From positions 1,472,563-1,536,562 of the forward strand of contig LR990048.1 in NCBI GenBank assembly GCA_905147135.1: a DNA stretch of 64,000 bases. The letters are read 5' to 3'. Source of the DNA: Blastobasis lacticolella. Lineage: Eukaryota; Arthropoda; Insecta; Lepidoptera; Blastobasidae. Every line of letters begins with the position of its first letter. Position 1 is the stretch's first letter. Below are positions 1-10,639 of the stretch, in pieces. A program made the position numbers and the translations under genes. Below the pieces are notes generated by a model. That model saw only the letters and a program-made list of their open reading frames with translations. It was not told the DNA's origin and searched no databases.

Positions 1-100
1 AACTGTTCAACTAACCAGTTTCAGGGTGCCAGCGGAAGACCGTGGTCAACTGTAGTAGGAAGCACACCTAACATATACGAGATGGCAAAGTGAATACACT

Positions 101-250
101 TGTAAATTAATTATTAAGGTAATTAGTGTTTAAGTGGTGGCGCAAACAGTGTATACAGTTGTAAATTAGGTAATTATTTAGATACGTGGTGGTTATTTAC
201 CAGAAAATGACATAGGTGCATTTGTAAATTAATTATTTAGGTACTATGCA
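101..250. repeat. Degenerate tandem repeat, three units of about 60 bp
   Basis: The word TGTAAATTA recurs at 101, 160 and 223, each time followed by an AT-rich stretch containing TTAGGTA or a variant, and GTGG-containing segments lie between. The 59-63 bp spacing suggests three diverged tandem units. No coding potential is seen. Confidence 0.45.
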
Positions 251-362
251 GTGTACAAGGTGGCGTAGAATGTACTACAGTTTTACAGGTTGGTATTACT
301 ATTTCTATGTCTTGAGCCGTGCCTATTTAGGTTTCGTTGGGATGGGGACAGTGGGTACATAC

Positions 363-819
363 TAGGGTCGCAGTACCGGTATATCTTTTCAAAACCGGGA
401 TCGCGGTATTTTCGGTATTTGGAGAAGTTGCTAGTAATTTATTATAAACTTTTAATTATTATATTCTTTATTGCATTAAAGTCATAGACAGATTTAAATA
501 GTTAGAGGATTTAATACAAAAGGTTATTTTCTAGAAGAAAAATCTAATTTTAATTTTCCCTATTACAGATCCCCCATACATAAGTATTTTCTTTTGCTAT
601 AGTATTTGAGAAAATGATATTGAACTATTATGCGTTTTGTTAGTCTAGATGGTGATTAGAATATAAAATTGATTCTTATAGTACTATACATATAATTTTA
701 TTTTAACTTAATACCGAAAATCCCGGTGTTTGTAAAATGAATACCGGTATTGTGAAGGTGTATTGTTCGTCCGGGATCCCGGTATTTTCGGTATGCGGGG
801 TCCCAGTTTGCGACCCCTA
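363..819. mobile_element. Non-autonomous hAT-like element (candidate)
   Basis: The right end, read on the - strand, begins TAGGGGTCGCAAACTGGG, which resembles the ends of many animal hAT transposons. The left end begins TAGGGTCGCAGTACCGG. Between them lie subterminal copies of CCGGTATT and TTTTCGGTATT in both orientations, near both ends, as in hAT elements with subterminal transposase-binding repeats. No transposase frame is present. I could not find an 8-bp target duplication, so the borders are approximate. Confidence 0.45.
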
Positions 820-2165
820 CTCCTGTGGTCAAAAATACGAGCCTCTCTCTGTAAAGGGAGCTCAGCAAAGTTCCCAACTACGTTAGGTACTTATTAGGCG
901 AAATTGGGTAAATTGGCATATTATATAATTTCCTGATTACTTAACAGATTATTCCTAACAATAGTACTTGTTCTATTTTAAGTATGTTCCTACTAGTATG
1001 TAGCCTCAATTCGAAATTGTTAAGGTCTATCAAACGGAAAACGAAATCATTATAAGTGGGAACATAAATAATAAGAACACTAGATATAGGTAGGTAACCT
1101 ACAGTCATCTGCAGTCGATTGTACCGATAATTTTGATAAAATTTACATTACCTACCTAATTTAAAAACAATTATAAATGAAATAAGATTAGCATAGTGCC
1201 TAACCTAGTAGTATGTAGACCTATGTAGTATTTATATACCTACTTATGTATCAATTAAAACAAGCAGGATTATCAATGAAACCCAGTGGTAATACCTAAG
1301 TAGGTATTCATTGAACTTACACGCGTGACGGAAACTGAATGGCGGGAAAACGGAACTGAATCAAACTTTCTGCACTGTCCAAAAGAAATCAATTTGACCT
1401 TGAAAGTTTCCTATGACAAAATTTATGAACAAAGGATAATCGTCCGCTAGGATAATTAAATGCCTGGTTAAAACGTAATTATCTGGAAATATGTTTTATT
1501 TACAATATAAATCACAACTGAAAGAATTGGAACACAAAATAGAATGTCAGATGTGATGACTCATTGAAATTAATTATCGAGAAATTCTGCTTTAAAGGCT
1601 AAAATAGACACAAAATAGGATCAGATCAAGAATACACAAACGTAATACAGACTGTTGTTTAATTAATCATCAAATAAATAGCACACCATAGCCTTAAACT
1701 TAGTAAATTACAACGGCAAGCTAAAAGGCAAGTCACCATTTTGAACGGATGTGAAACGTATTCAACAAAGCATTGTAATAAAGTCTAAGTCATTATGGGA
1801 AAAATAACAGGCGACCACATTATCAGGCGTGTTATTTAGACAAGGAATCAAAGGAATTAGTAGACGCTAGCTCGCATTTATGTACGTAAATGCATTAAAA
1901 CAAGTCGTGATACGTAAGGACATCCACCATTTTATAACGCCTGAGCGCCGCGATATTTTCCCTCATACTGGCTTCAGGAAAACGATCGTGTAAATTTGAC
2001 ATCGATCCCACGTGACGTAGTGATTTTAATGAGCCGACCGCGGACTAGAGATGCAGTCCGCGAGGGAGGTTTGCTATCAAATCAGTTTGCACGGATACAC
2101 ACACAATACAAGTTCATTGACACGCCACGGCCGCATTTTCTCCTTTGAAAGGCGTTCGTACTCAC
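820..2165. other. AT-rich stretch with no recognised gene
   Basis: Both strands were read for open frames with splice sites. I looked for the second exon of the - strand gene starting at 2314 and did not find it, so it probably lies left of the window. Around 1930-2100 the GC content rises and CG dinucleotides are frequent, but no open frame is convincing. Confidence 0.4.
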
Positions 2166-2314
2166 CAGTTGTCCAATTTTATGAGCTCATCGGGTTTCTT
2201 TGTTTTCAATTCAGCTTTTAGCTTAATCGCTTGTGGGTATAACTTTAAAACACTGTCAAATTGTTTTGCATCTGCCTCCAGAAAGAAAGTAGACGTGTCT
2301 TTCGCGGTAGCCAT
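2166..2314 (-). CDS. First coding exon of an unidentified conserved protein (N-terminal 49 residues)
   Basis: Read on the - strand, an ATG at 2314 opens 49 codons plus two bases, ending at a consensus donor GTGAGT (2165-2160). The peptide starts MATAKDTSTFFLEADA and ends KKPDELIKLDNW, with the last Trp codon split by the intron (phase 2). It is lysine- and leucine-rich and likely helical. The KPxEL-LDxWY-like pattern reminds me of an uncharacterised eukaryotic family whose later part carries a helix-hairpin-helix region, but this is a memory-based guess and I assign no function. A short upstream frame and a GC-rich leader precede it. The remaining exons are not in the window. The exon-like ending at a strong donor and the codon pattern make a real first exon likely. 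Confidence 0.55.
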
Positions 2315-2460
2315 TGTGAACGTTCTAAATGTACAACACTGCGTATTAGTTAGCTATAGCTCCGAACTCGACGCGGCGGCAGCACCTGGCCAACTGGGCG
2401 CCGCCTCCCCTCCCGTCGCCATCTTGTCGTTTGAACCTCGTAATGACGTTCGATAATATT
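2315..2460 (-). promoter_or_regulatory. GC-rich leader/promoter of the 2314 start, with upstream ORF
   Basis: This short CpG-rich patch in AT-rich DNA lies directly upstream of the candidate first exon. On the - strand it holds a 22-codon upstream frame (2422 to 2354) starting MATGGEAAPSW and ending before the main ATG. A CAGTGTTGT initiator-like word lies about 30 bases before the ATG; a start there would exclude the upstream frame from the mRNA, while a start further out would include it. Confidence 0.35.
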
Positions 2461-2613
2461 GTTGGAAATATTTTATACTTGCGTTTTTATTATGAACGTC
2501 AATAATTTTGCAATGCGAATCGAACAAAATAAATGTTCTCTATCTAGCTCAGTTGAAATATTAAGCATTTAGGTAGATATTCGAGCACATGTAAAACAAA
2601 AAAAAATACTCAC

Positions 2614-2678
2614 TCGTTGTTACAAGGTTACAGAGGATGTACGTGGAGTCGTGGCGTCGGGCGTTTGTCTGGCCCCCA
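2614..2678 (-). other. Exon-like segment with strong splice borders
   Basis: On the - strand a pyrimidine-rich acceptor (TTTCCATCCTGTTGTTCCCAG) that is close to ideal precedes 65 bases ending at a donor GTGAGTAT. One frame is open throughout and reads GGQTNARRHDSTYILCNLVTT-like residues in two parts (GGQTNARRHD, then STYILCNLVTT). It lies 300 bp upstream of the 2314 start, so it could be a leader exon of that gene or an exon of another - strand gene. The residues match nothing I know. Confidence 0.25.
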
Positions 2679-3236
2679 CTGGGAACAACAGGATGGAAAA
2701 AAATGGATTTCATATCGCCTAAAATCACTTCAATCCACTGAAATATTCACTTTAATGATGAAAATGGTGTTAAATAGCACGTAGGTCACAATTATGTTGG
2801 TCACGTCGACCTCGCGCACTATCAATTTCCTCAAAGGTGACGCAACACACGACACCGTTCCGCCGAAACGACTTGGTAAACACGCATATTTTCCGTTGCA
2901 TTGCAGTACACACTGAGCTCGGAGTAGTCATGAAGTAGTAACTAGCGGCGTACATAAGGCATTTAGGTAGTAGGACGTACATATCACCGGGGTGGAACGT
3001 CACCTCGCCAATCGGCTTTGTTGTTTTGATAGATCGCCATGTGCTCACTCTCTTTTTAATTTGGGTGTATTATTGTTTGGTTAACTAGCTCGTGCGTAAC
3101 GTTGCCTGATGATATTCGCGGCTAATTAGAGCCTACACAGATATCTTTATTTCTGTAGCTACTAAGTATGTAATGGTAGTTAAGTTACCTACTATAGGTA
3201 GCTACCTACTTAAAAATCAGGCCATCGTCAAGTAGT

Positions 3237-3284
3237 ATCCGATTGTCCTTCTACTCGTAAATACGAGTAGAAGGACAATCGGAT
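3237..3284. repeat. Perfect 23-bp inverted repeat with 2-bp centre
   Basis: The arms at 3237-3259 and 3262-3284 are exact reverse complements (ATCCGATTGTCCTTCTACTC and so on), separated only by AA. As DNA this is a cruciform-prone palindrome; as RNA a 23-bp hairpin with almost no loop, unlike a normal microRNA precursor. Confidence 0.9.
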
Positions 3285-5433
3285 GTAATTCATGTTAAAA
3301 TAATCTATTTACAAAAATATAGGACAACATAAAACTTATAAATGTACATCTACATACAATAATTAATTAGCGTAAGTACCTACATATTCGAACCCGCTAC
3401 AACGATTCAGAAGTCTCCTCTACACGACTGAACCATAATGACTCTGGGACCTGGTAGTAGGTACCTAGACATCGTTAATCACGATGTTTTATTTAAAATT
3501 CTAGCCTTATACTTAACATCTTATGTAAGTAATATTATCATCAACCAAGAACAAAACAAACAAATAAGGTCTCAAAAATAAATAGATTTACCTGTTACCT
3601 ACGCTGGAATAGGTAGTGTACCTACCTATTTACGAAACAAACTGTGTGCGACCACCTTTATACATTCGTTAGCTTTATACCTACAACTCATTGTATGAAA
3701 ATCAGCTTACTCATTATTGTTAAAAAACTATTTTAAAAGTTCGTATTTAAATAAAAAGCAAGCGCTTAACTTGCGCGTACTTACGTTCGTAACTACTAAA
3801 TTCAATTTTCGATTAAATCTAAAAACACGTTTTTACTCGAATCCTGCGTGTCTATCTCTCCAGCCAGTCCACTAGAGAAATAAATCCTTATTTCTTTTAT
3901 ATATTTTATGCAAAATTTAAATATGGAATTACAGAACGAACCCGAATTTAAATTTAAAGCTGATTCTACGCTATATTCTACGCATCTCTACATTTATTAT
4001 TATTTAGGCACACGGCAGTGCAACTGCCAAGTTTTTATGGTTTAATAATTCTTCGGTATTTTTAAAGGCATGGTAGAAAATATGGATATGGGTAGGTACG
4101 CAAATCCATCATCGGGGCCATTGGGGGCCGACCGCATCTCTTTGCAGTGTGCCGACGGAGGCGCGCTTCGGTGAATTTAATTTCTAAAACAGGATGACCT
4201 ATCATAGAAATAATCTTTGAAACAGAATCGTAAAAGGATAAATCTCTATCAAATTGTAACTGAGTCTCAGTGAACCAGATGTGAGATATGATATCTTTGT
4301 TCTTATAAGAGCGGGTGATAAAATAATTTGTGTACGTCAAATATTTAAATGCTTAAAAACATCACTGTAGCACCATTTTCCTCGTCGATCGCTGTGTTGT
4401 AATTGTTGCTATATAAAGTCGCAACGTTTCATTTACAAAATTATCGCGTTAATTAATCTAATTATTAAATGGTAGATACTATTACAACCAATCATTGACA
4501 CTGCAAATTCCTCAATTTCCAACTAATCATTGACACTAATCGTTATTAAACATTTTTGATGCCTACATTTGATGTCTGAAATACTGGTAGTTGTTAAAAA
4601 CATTGTTTCCATACAAAAGAGCGCGCCGCTTTCAAATTATTATTTGAAAAGGCAAAAGCCGTACCTACGGGGTATTCCAATGGATGAGTCTCCCTTGACA
4701 ACGTCAGAATTTGAACAAAATTCAATAGGGAGCCGGGACAGGCAGGCGGTACGGGCGGCTGTTAAAGCCATTACGGACTCAAAAAACCCCACGATCTCGC
4801 TCTAGCACGCCTGCTTTGGTATAGCTCCGTTTCGCTCGGATAGAACGTGCGATAGATAAAAATATTTTATCGTTCGTACAATTTTGTATGCTGTGAATGT
4901 ACCTACCTGGGTCGATTTATACCAAACGATAAAACTGTGTCTAGATTACTTTATTTTCATGGTACATGTTAGAGCAGTAGCTTATTTAACATAATAACGT
5001 ATATGTTCTACTGAGGCATGCGAACGTTCGTCAAAAACAGACGAAGGATCCCTTTACAAGGGGTTGGATGGGGCTTCGGGGCTTCGCTACGGACAACAAA
5101 AAGTATGAAGGAACAAACAGGGCCGGGGACTAGCCGCAAGGGTTTGGGAGCCGGGCTTATTTTTTTACAACGCACCATATAGCGATCCCATTCCATGAAT
5201 ACGTTCTACCGCTGGCTACAATAGCGCCTACAAAGAATATCCCTTTTGAATTTGCATATAGTTGGTCTAACTGTTTCAGTCCATTTGTTTATTTTTTTAT
5301 TTTATATCCAGCTTTTGTTGTTGACTTTGGCTACGGGGAATTCGGAAAGCTCCACTATAGAATGCGTCGTACTGTCGAATCTATTTGGAATAATACATGG
5401 TTCATGGTATGTCGTAGGTAATTTAACTAAATA
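3285..5433. other. No recognised gene
   Basis: Short open frames occur, including a 78-codon + strand frame at 4569-4805 and a 92-codon - strand frame at 4062-4340, but neither has recognisable motifs or clear splice context. The composition is AT-rich with several ACCTAC runs. Nothing supports a gene here. Confidence 0.4.
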
Positions 5434-5467
5434 GAGCTCGTCTTAGCTGCAATGACGCGCCCCACTA
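5434..5467 (+). repeat. Left terminal inverted repeat of the DD82E element
   Basis: 34 bp beginning GAGCTCGTCTTAGCTG and ending CGCGCCCCACTA. It has four mismatches against the right repeat, all in the outer 17 bp; the inner half is identical. Confidence 0.88.
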
Positions 5468-5602
5468 TCGCATTAACGCACACAAGCAAATTTAAAATAT
5501 GGACGCAATACATATACACATGCCGTTGTAATTGGTCAGTCAGTTCATGGTGAGATTCGAACGTAGGTGCACGCGTCGTTCGATTGTAAAAGTACCGTTA
5601 GC

Positions 5603-7009
5603 ATGTCGACCAAAAAGCATTTACAGAGTCAAGTAAGTAAAATAATGCGTTATTGCTTAAAATATTTTTTAATCATGCATTGTTTTTATGGTGGTTTACA
5701 TGCATATATTACCTACTTGTGTATTATTTTACAGGCAAAAGAAATTACCGCGAAAGTTTACCACAGAATGAAATATGAAGCGGAAAATGGAGTGGAAAAA
5801 CTATCTGATGCTAGATGGCGAACTGCACAAGCCGTTGGTGTTAGTGAATCTACGATTACGCGAATTTTGAGAGAAGAGAAACAAGCTAGTACATCAAATG
5901 ATACGTCACAAAACATTTTTAGATCGCCCTCAAAACGAAAAAGGAAGCGTACTAAGTCTAACCTACATAATTTTGATATGGGTGCATTACGCAGAACGAT
6001 AGCGACATTTCATACAGAGTTTAATGAATTACCAACGTTAAGAAAGCTGAAACAAGTATTAACAGAAAGAATTGGTTTTGACGTATGTATAGAAACTCTG
6101 CGCACCATTTTGAAGGAATCGGGCTACGAGTGGTCCAAAATAGATGACAACCGTAAAACTTTAGTAGAAAAGCATGATATCCAAATGTTACGCTTTCAAT
6201 ATTTGAGGAAATTAAAAAAATACCGTGACGAGGGCCGCTATATCGTATACACAGGTGGAAGTTATGTTCATACAACACATCTGCAACCTGTCAAAGGAGT
6301 ATCAGCAGTGCAAAGAAAGTTGTCTAAAGGTATTCCGGTCATAATTATTCACGCTGGTGGATGTGAAGGATTTGTTCCAAATGCTAGTTTGGTGTATAAA
6401 TCAAACACCACAAGTGGAGATTATCAAGACGACATGAATCTGGATAATTATAAGAAATGGCTCACCACACAATTACTGCCCAATCTCCCGGAAAAGGCTG
6501 TCATCGTTGTGGATAACGCTTCTTACCACAGCGCTTTATTAGAAGAAGCTCCCAACTCCAACTCAAGTAAGCAAGCCATGCAAACATGGCTTGCAGAAAA
6601 AAATATTCAGTTTGACGAAACAATGAAAAAAATTGAACTGTACGATCTTATTTTAAAAAATAAGGACAGATTCATGAGGTTCGTTATTGACGAACTGATT
6701 CAATCAAAAGGGTTTGAAATTCTACGACTACCACCTTACCATCCGGAACTAAATCCAATTGAAAAGATATGGGGGATATTAAAAAGCTACGTGGCTAATA
6801 AAAATGTTTCACAAAATTTACCATCCATTATGTCACTTATAAATAAACAACTCGAAATGATTGATCGTACTATGTGGGCAAATACATGTCGGCTTGTTGA
6901 ATACTCAGAAAAACAGTATTTGCAATATTTTGACATGGACTTTGACTTAATGATTTGTGTTAATGACTCTGATTCAGAAGAAAGTGAATCTATGGAGATG
7001 AGTGAATAG
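5603..7009 (+). CDS. DD82E transposase with first catalytic Asp lost
   Basis: The preferred start is the ATG at 5603 (MSTKKHLQSQ), followed by an intron with GTAAGT donor at 5633 and TTTTACAG acceptor ending 5734, then exon 5735-7009 (AKEITAKVYHRM onward). The intron is 102 bp and has no stop, so the frame also reads through and can be extended upstream to an ATG at 5567 (480 codons). Near the N-terminus, GVSESTITRILREE looks like a helix-turn-helix DNA-binding motif. The DDE domain shows VYTGGSYVHTTH, where family members are expected to have an Asp-Glu pair at the two Gly positions (6254-6259); then VVDNASYH with the second Asp (6512) and PELNPIEKIWG with the catalytic Glu (6761). Exactly 82 residues separate the last two. 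The C-terminus is an acidic tail rich in Asp, Glu and Ser. The enzyme would cut and paste its own element; loss of the first metal ligand predicts it is catalytically dead. Confidence 0.85.
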   Translation: MSTKKHLQSQVSKIMRYCLKYFLIMHCFYGGLHAYITYLCIILQAKEITAKVYHRMKYEAENGVEKLSDARWRTAQAVGVSESTITRILREEKQASTSNDTSQNIFRSPSKRKRKRTKSNLHNFDMGALRRTIATFHTEFNELPTLRKLKQVLTERIGFDVCIETLRTILKESGYEWSKIDDNRKTLVEKHDIQMLRFQYLRKLKKYRDEGRYIVYTGGSYVHTTHLQPVKGVSAVQRKLSKGIPVIIIHAGGCEGFVPNASLVYKSNTTSGDYQDDMNLDNYKKWLTTQLLPNLPEKAVIVVDNASYHSALLEEAPNSNSSKQAMQTWLAEKNIQFDETMKKIELYDLILKNKDRFMRFVIDELIQSKGFEILRLPPYHPELNPIEKIWGILKSYVANKNVSQNLPSIMSLINKQLEMIDRTMWANTCRLVEYSEKQYLQYFDMDFDLMICVNDSDSEESESMEMSE

Positions 7010-7426
7010 TGATACTTTACATAATTTTTGAATTCTTAATCGTAGTAGTTGTAGTAATTATACTAATTTGTAAAGTAAATATTTCGAAAGAATTTCAATC
7101 TGGTTTAATTAATCTACATAATAACAAAATAAAAACAAAATCTATTAATGGTTTAATTAACAAATAGAAGAAATACCATCATAATTAAATAATTTAACTT
7201 CAATTTATTTGTAGACCGTATTTGCTAAGAAGCGGCTTTTCTTGGATTTGTTATCAAACTTGTCATAATTCTGCTCCCTAACGCTCTCCGTTGTCGGATT
7301 TATCACGCGACTAGTCGACCGTGACGTAGGCATACTGATCATAGTTCGCGGAGCAGTCGACGCTCCCACACAGATGAAGTGTCGTTATTAATATTTGCAC
7401 TCACACATCGAAATCAACTAATTAAG

Positions 7427-7460
7427 TAGTGGGGCGCGTCATTTCAGCTTATACAAGCTC
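7427..7460 (-). repeat. Right terminal inverted repeat of the DD82E element
   Basis: Reverse-complement partner of the left repeat, read outward as GAGCTTGTATAAGCTG and followed by the TA duplication. Confidence 0.88.
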
Positions 7461-7462
7461 TA

Positions 7463-8037
7463 CCAGAATTTGTAAATAGGTACTATTTAAACACAAAATC
7501 CTTTTTAATACAATGGCAAAGATATATAAAGTATAAGTCAATATAAATAGTATAAAGTATCTATATTTTTAATATATGTATGTATGTATAGTATTTATTA
7601 TAATATAATATATGTTTATTCTATCTTGATGTAGTTAGTATTGTATTTAGGTAAGTTACAATCTATCATCACGCTTTATAAAGCACCTACTTACTTACTT
7701 TCTGCATTGTCTACTGGTTGACTGGAAGATGAAGCCTTAATGGATTTAAGTCCGCCAATTGTATTATTGTGCAATACAGTTTTAAATAAATAAATATATG
7801 TATTTAATACGTTGAATTTTATTATATTTTACTTGTGTGAAGCAGAATAATGTGGCAATTAATTCCTGGTAATGTTCATATTTTTACGAATAATTAATTA
7901 ACCAATTATATATCAGTTTATGTAATTAACTAATGTTTGTGACAAGGCTTTACACTTTATTTTAGGTATAGAGTGACACTTACCTATTGGTAGTTGTTGA
8001 ATTAAATAATTAAAACAATTAAAACATATAGGTAAAT
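7463..8037. other. Very AT-rich stretch, no gene
   Basis: TATG and ATTT simple runs and a short TTAC run around 7690 are present. No open frame or repeat family was recognised. Confidence 0.5.
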
Positions 8038-8043
8038 AAAAAA
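8038..8043 (-). terminator. Possible Pol III T-run terminator
   Basis: Six consecutive T on the - strand, 7 bases after the tRNA-like sequence. It is the position and length expected for RNA polymerase III termination, which hints that the unit could still be transcribed. Confidence 0.35.
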
Positions 8044-8049
8044 CAAGAC

Positions 8050-8127
8050 AGCTCGTGGAGGATTTGAACCCCCGACCACCTCGAATGAGTTAACATATGG
8101 GTGCTCTAACCGCTGAGCTAACGAGCC
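8050..8127 (-). pseudogene. tRNA-like sequence with intact Pol III boxes
   Basis: On the - strand the sequence opens GGCTCGT and closes with ACGAGCT, a 7-bp acceptor stem with one G-U pair. The D-arm GCTC/GAGC and the T-arm GGGGG-TTCAAAT-CCTCC fold well. The A box (TAGCTCAGCGG) and B box (GGTTCAAATCC) fit the consensus. The middle is wrong for a tRNA: about 28 bases separate the D and T arms and no normal anticodon stem pairs. It may be a decayed tRNA gene or a SINE head. A run of six T on the same strand follows within 7 bases, a suitable Pol III stop. Confidence 0.5.
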
Positions 8128-10639
8128 TCATTCAGGAGCCATCGAATTTCAGGACCATATTCAGGACAGAGATGAGGGTTCTAATACAATTAGCATGTAT
8201 AAAGTAAGAAAATGGGATACCTGCATTATTTGCCAGAATAGTATCTAAATCTAGAAATTTCATAGGCAAAAAAATATCTCATACCACCACAAGAGAGCAC
8301 TAAGAAAGGATTTTTGAAAATATATATAGAAAATAATATAAAAATAGTACCTATGTATGTGGGATAATTGACACATGTACATACCATAAGTACGTATATT
8401 TCGAGTAGATAAATAGTCTGGTAATTAAATACATCCCAAAATTCAATCCTTTTGTATAATGTTTATTAATTACTAAATTTGAATTTTAAAATTTGAGTCG
8501 AGTGCACAGCAGTGTTAGCGCCAAGATTAGAATCTAGAAACAAGTAAGTACTCTGTCTCGATCCATCATTCAGTCTGTCTATACCATTACAATATTCTAG
8601 AGATTTTTTATCGTTTGCGATATTTAAATAAAAATCGCTAATCGTGCATATTAATTAAAGATCTAAATACATATATACATTTGCATTTGTAGAACATCTG
8701 ATAGAGTATTTAAAAAAAGTCTAGATACTGTCATAATACCCACTTCCTATTACATTGTAGGTAACTGTGTGTATCGTTTAGTATCAGTATCAGAAAAAAT
8801 ATTACCGACTCTTAAAAAGACCAAGATCTAGTATAACAAAAGATATTTATCAGCAATAATTTGTACTACATTTTATCAAGGTACCTCCACGTAATCATTA
8901 TTAAAAACCTCATTCTAATTTCATTTCATAGAATGCATGCTGTCAGTGTGAAATATTTCCAAGCCCAGACTCGGTTCGAATCGAAAAAACCCCGCGGTCA
9001 GAATTAAAATCGTTTCTCCTTTTTGCCGCAAGGTCAGTGAGTTGACTCGCTTTGCCTTTGGTCCGTTGATATCACAAAACAACATGCGGTCGGCAGCCGG
9101 CGATACCGAGAATACGACCGAGATATTTTTACGCTTCGCAGCATATAAATTGTACGACCCGTTTGCGGATTGTGGCGCCATCTGTTCATAAATTGTCGAA
9201 CTACGATGACCCCAAGTAATGGTACTAGCTTCATGGTTTGGCGCGAGTGAGTTGAGTATGTATGTACACGATTTAAATTGGTTGAGTATTGTGTTATTAT
9301 AGTAGCTTTGTTGGTTTACTGTTGTCTTCCAGGGATCAAGAGAAGCGCTCTTCCATTTTACTTTTGCTAGTTGTTGTTCTTAACACATCAACAGTTCATA
9401 ACTGTACTCTCAACTAGCAAAAAAAGTCGTACAAGTGGTGTGGAACAAAGGTTTTTATTCCTTATGTGTGGGTAGATGCACTGAGATTGTCAACATAATA
9501 GTAGTTTATAGTAGATTTATCGACGACGTCACTATGACCTACAAATTCACAGGTCACGTCATGGACAGTAAAGTGTGACAACGTCCTCGACATAGGACGC
9601 TGTAACGAGCGTACGCCTCCAAATCTTTTGAACCTTGACCTTTTCAGGGATGAAATGTCGTTGAACTAAATTTGGTGTCATCAAACTTATATAGGTACCT
9701 TCCTATACAATATAATTGTCGGAATAAGTGCATGTACATTGCACAATGGATATTGCATATGACTGCTATACCGAAACAGGATTTTTATAGCAACTTCCCT
9801 ATCTTATCGTGAAAAAAGCAATTAAAGATAAAACGATAACAAATAACGCGTAGGTACGCGTAGGGCGGACTATATTTTTAGTTTTATTATCTACAATATT
9901 GTTTTATAAGATATGAATGTTATTAAAAATTACCCCGTTAAAGATCAAATAAAAGTAAATGTTCAATTATCATATCAATGCATCACAAAACTTTATGAAT
10001 GAATTATGAAGGTTACTGATTTCAGACAGCACGCTCCGCTAAGCATTGATCAATGAAAGTTTTTTTTTGTGAAACGCCAAGTTTCTCAATGAACTGACGT
10101 CACTCGATATACAAATGTTTATGTGCTACCGGTGTATCATACTATTATTTATTCTGCGGTGCTATTTACGAGATACAGTGTGTGAAAAAACTCCGTACCT
10201 GTATGTTTAAATCTGGGTTAACAATACCTACAAATTAATACATAATCTATTTTATTTATAACGATAATAAATCTAGCAATTTTTTGATAAACTTAAGTAT
10301 TTGTAGTAGGTGTTAGTTATTGCATACCTACCTATTGAGCTACCTAATACCATTGACAATCAGACAACATTTGTTAAAAAATAGATACTTAAGTAATTTA
10401 TTGAATAGAATAATTTAAGGTTATATTAAGAACAGAGGTGTGGTAAATAAATGTTAATAAAATTTTACGATCCTCTTGTCTAGTCGATTACGGTTTATAA
10501 AGAGTTCAATATTATAGCAACATTTTAACAAAAAAAAGTACCTAATCGCGTCCGAGCTAAAGGCCATTCAAACCCTCAAAGATCTTCAAACCCTTCCTAT
10601 TAATATTTATTTCCAAAGTTTAGTAGCACGCTGTACAGT
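8128..10639. other. No recognised gene
   Basis: A GC-richer patch at 8960-9240 has short overlapping - strand frames with no motif. At 9370-9412 a 12-bp inverted repeat (TTTTGCTAGTTG) brackets a 43-base loop. No coding region could be supported. Confidence 0.4.

Larger units (their letters stand above)
5434..7460 (+). mobile_element. IS630/Tc1/mariner-superfamily transposon, DD82E type, full length
   Basis: A 2,027-bp unit is bounded by 34-bp terminal inverted repeats that match at 30 of 34 positions and start GAGCT(C/T)GT. Both sides are flanked by TA (5432-5433 and 7461-7462), the target duplication of this superfamily. It contains one transposase gene on the same strand, with a small intron. 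The spacing of 82 residues between the second Asp and the Glu of the catalytic triad matches the group described as DD82E or Sailor, as I recall it. The complete ends and long open frame suggest a fairly recent insertion, but the transposase lacks the first catalytic Asp, so this copy is probably not self-mobile. Confidence 0.88.

Noticed and set aside
2770..3048. 92-codon - strand frame beginning MSTWRSIKTTKPIGE
   Set aside because: The residues look protein-like, but there is no recognised motif and no good donor to join the exon-like segment at 2678. An open frame of this length occurs by chance in a CG-rich patch.
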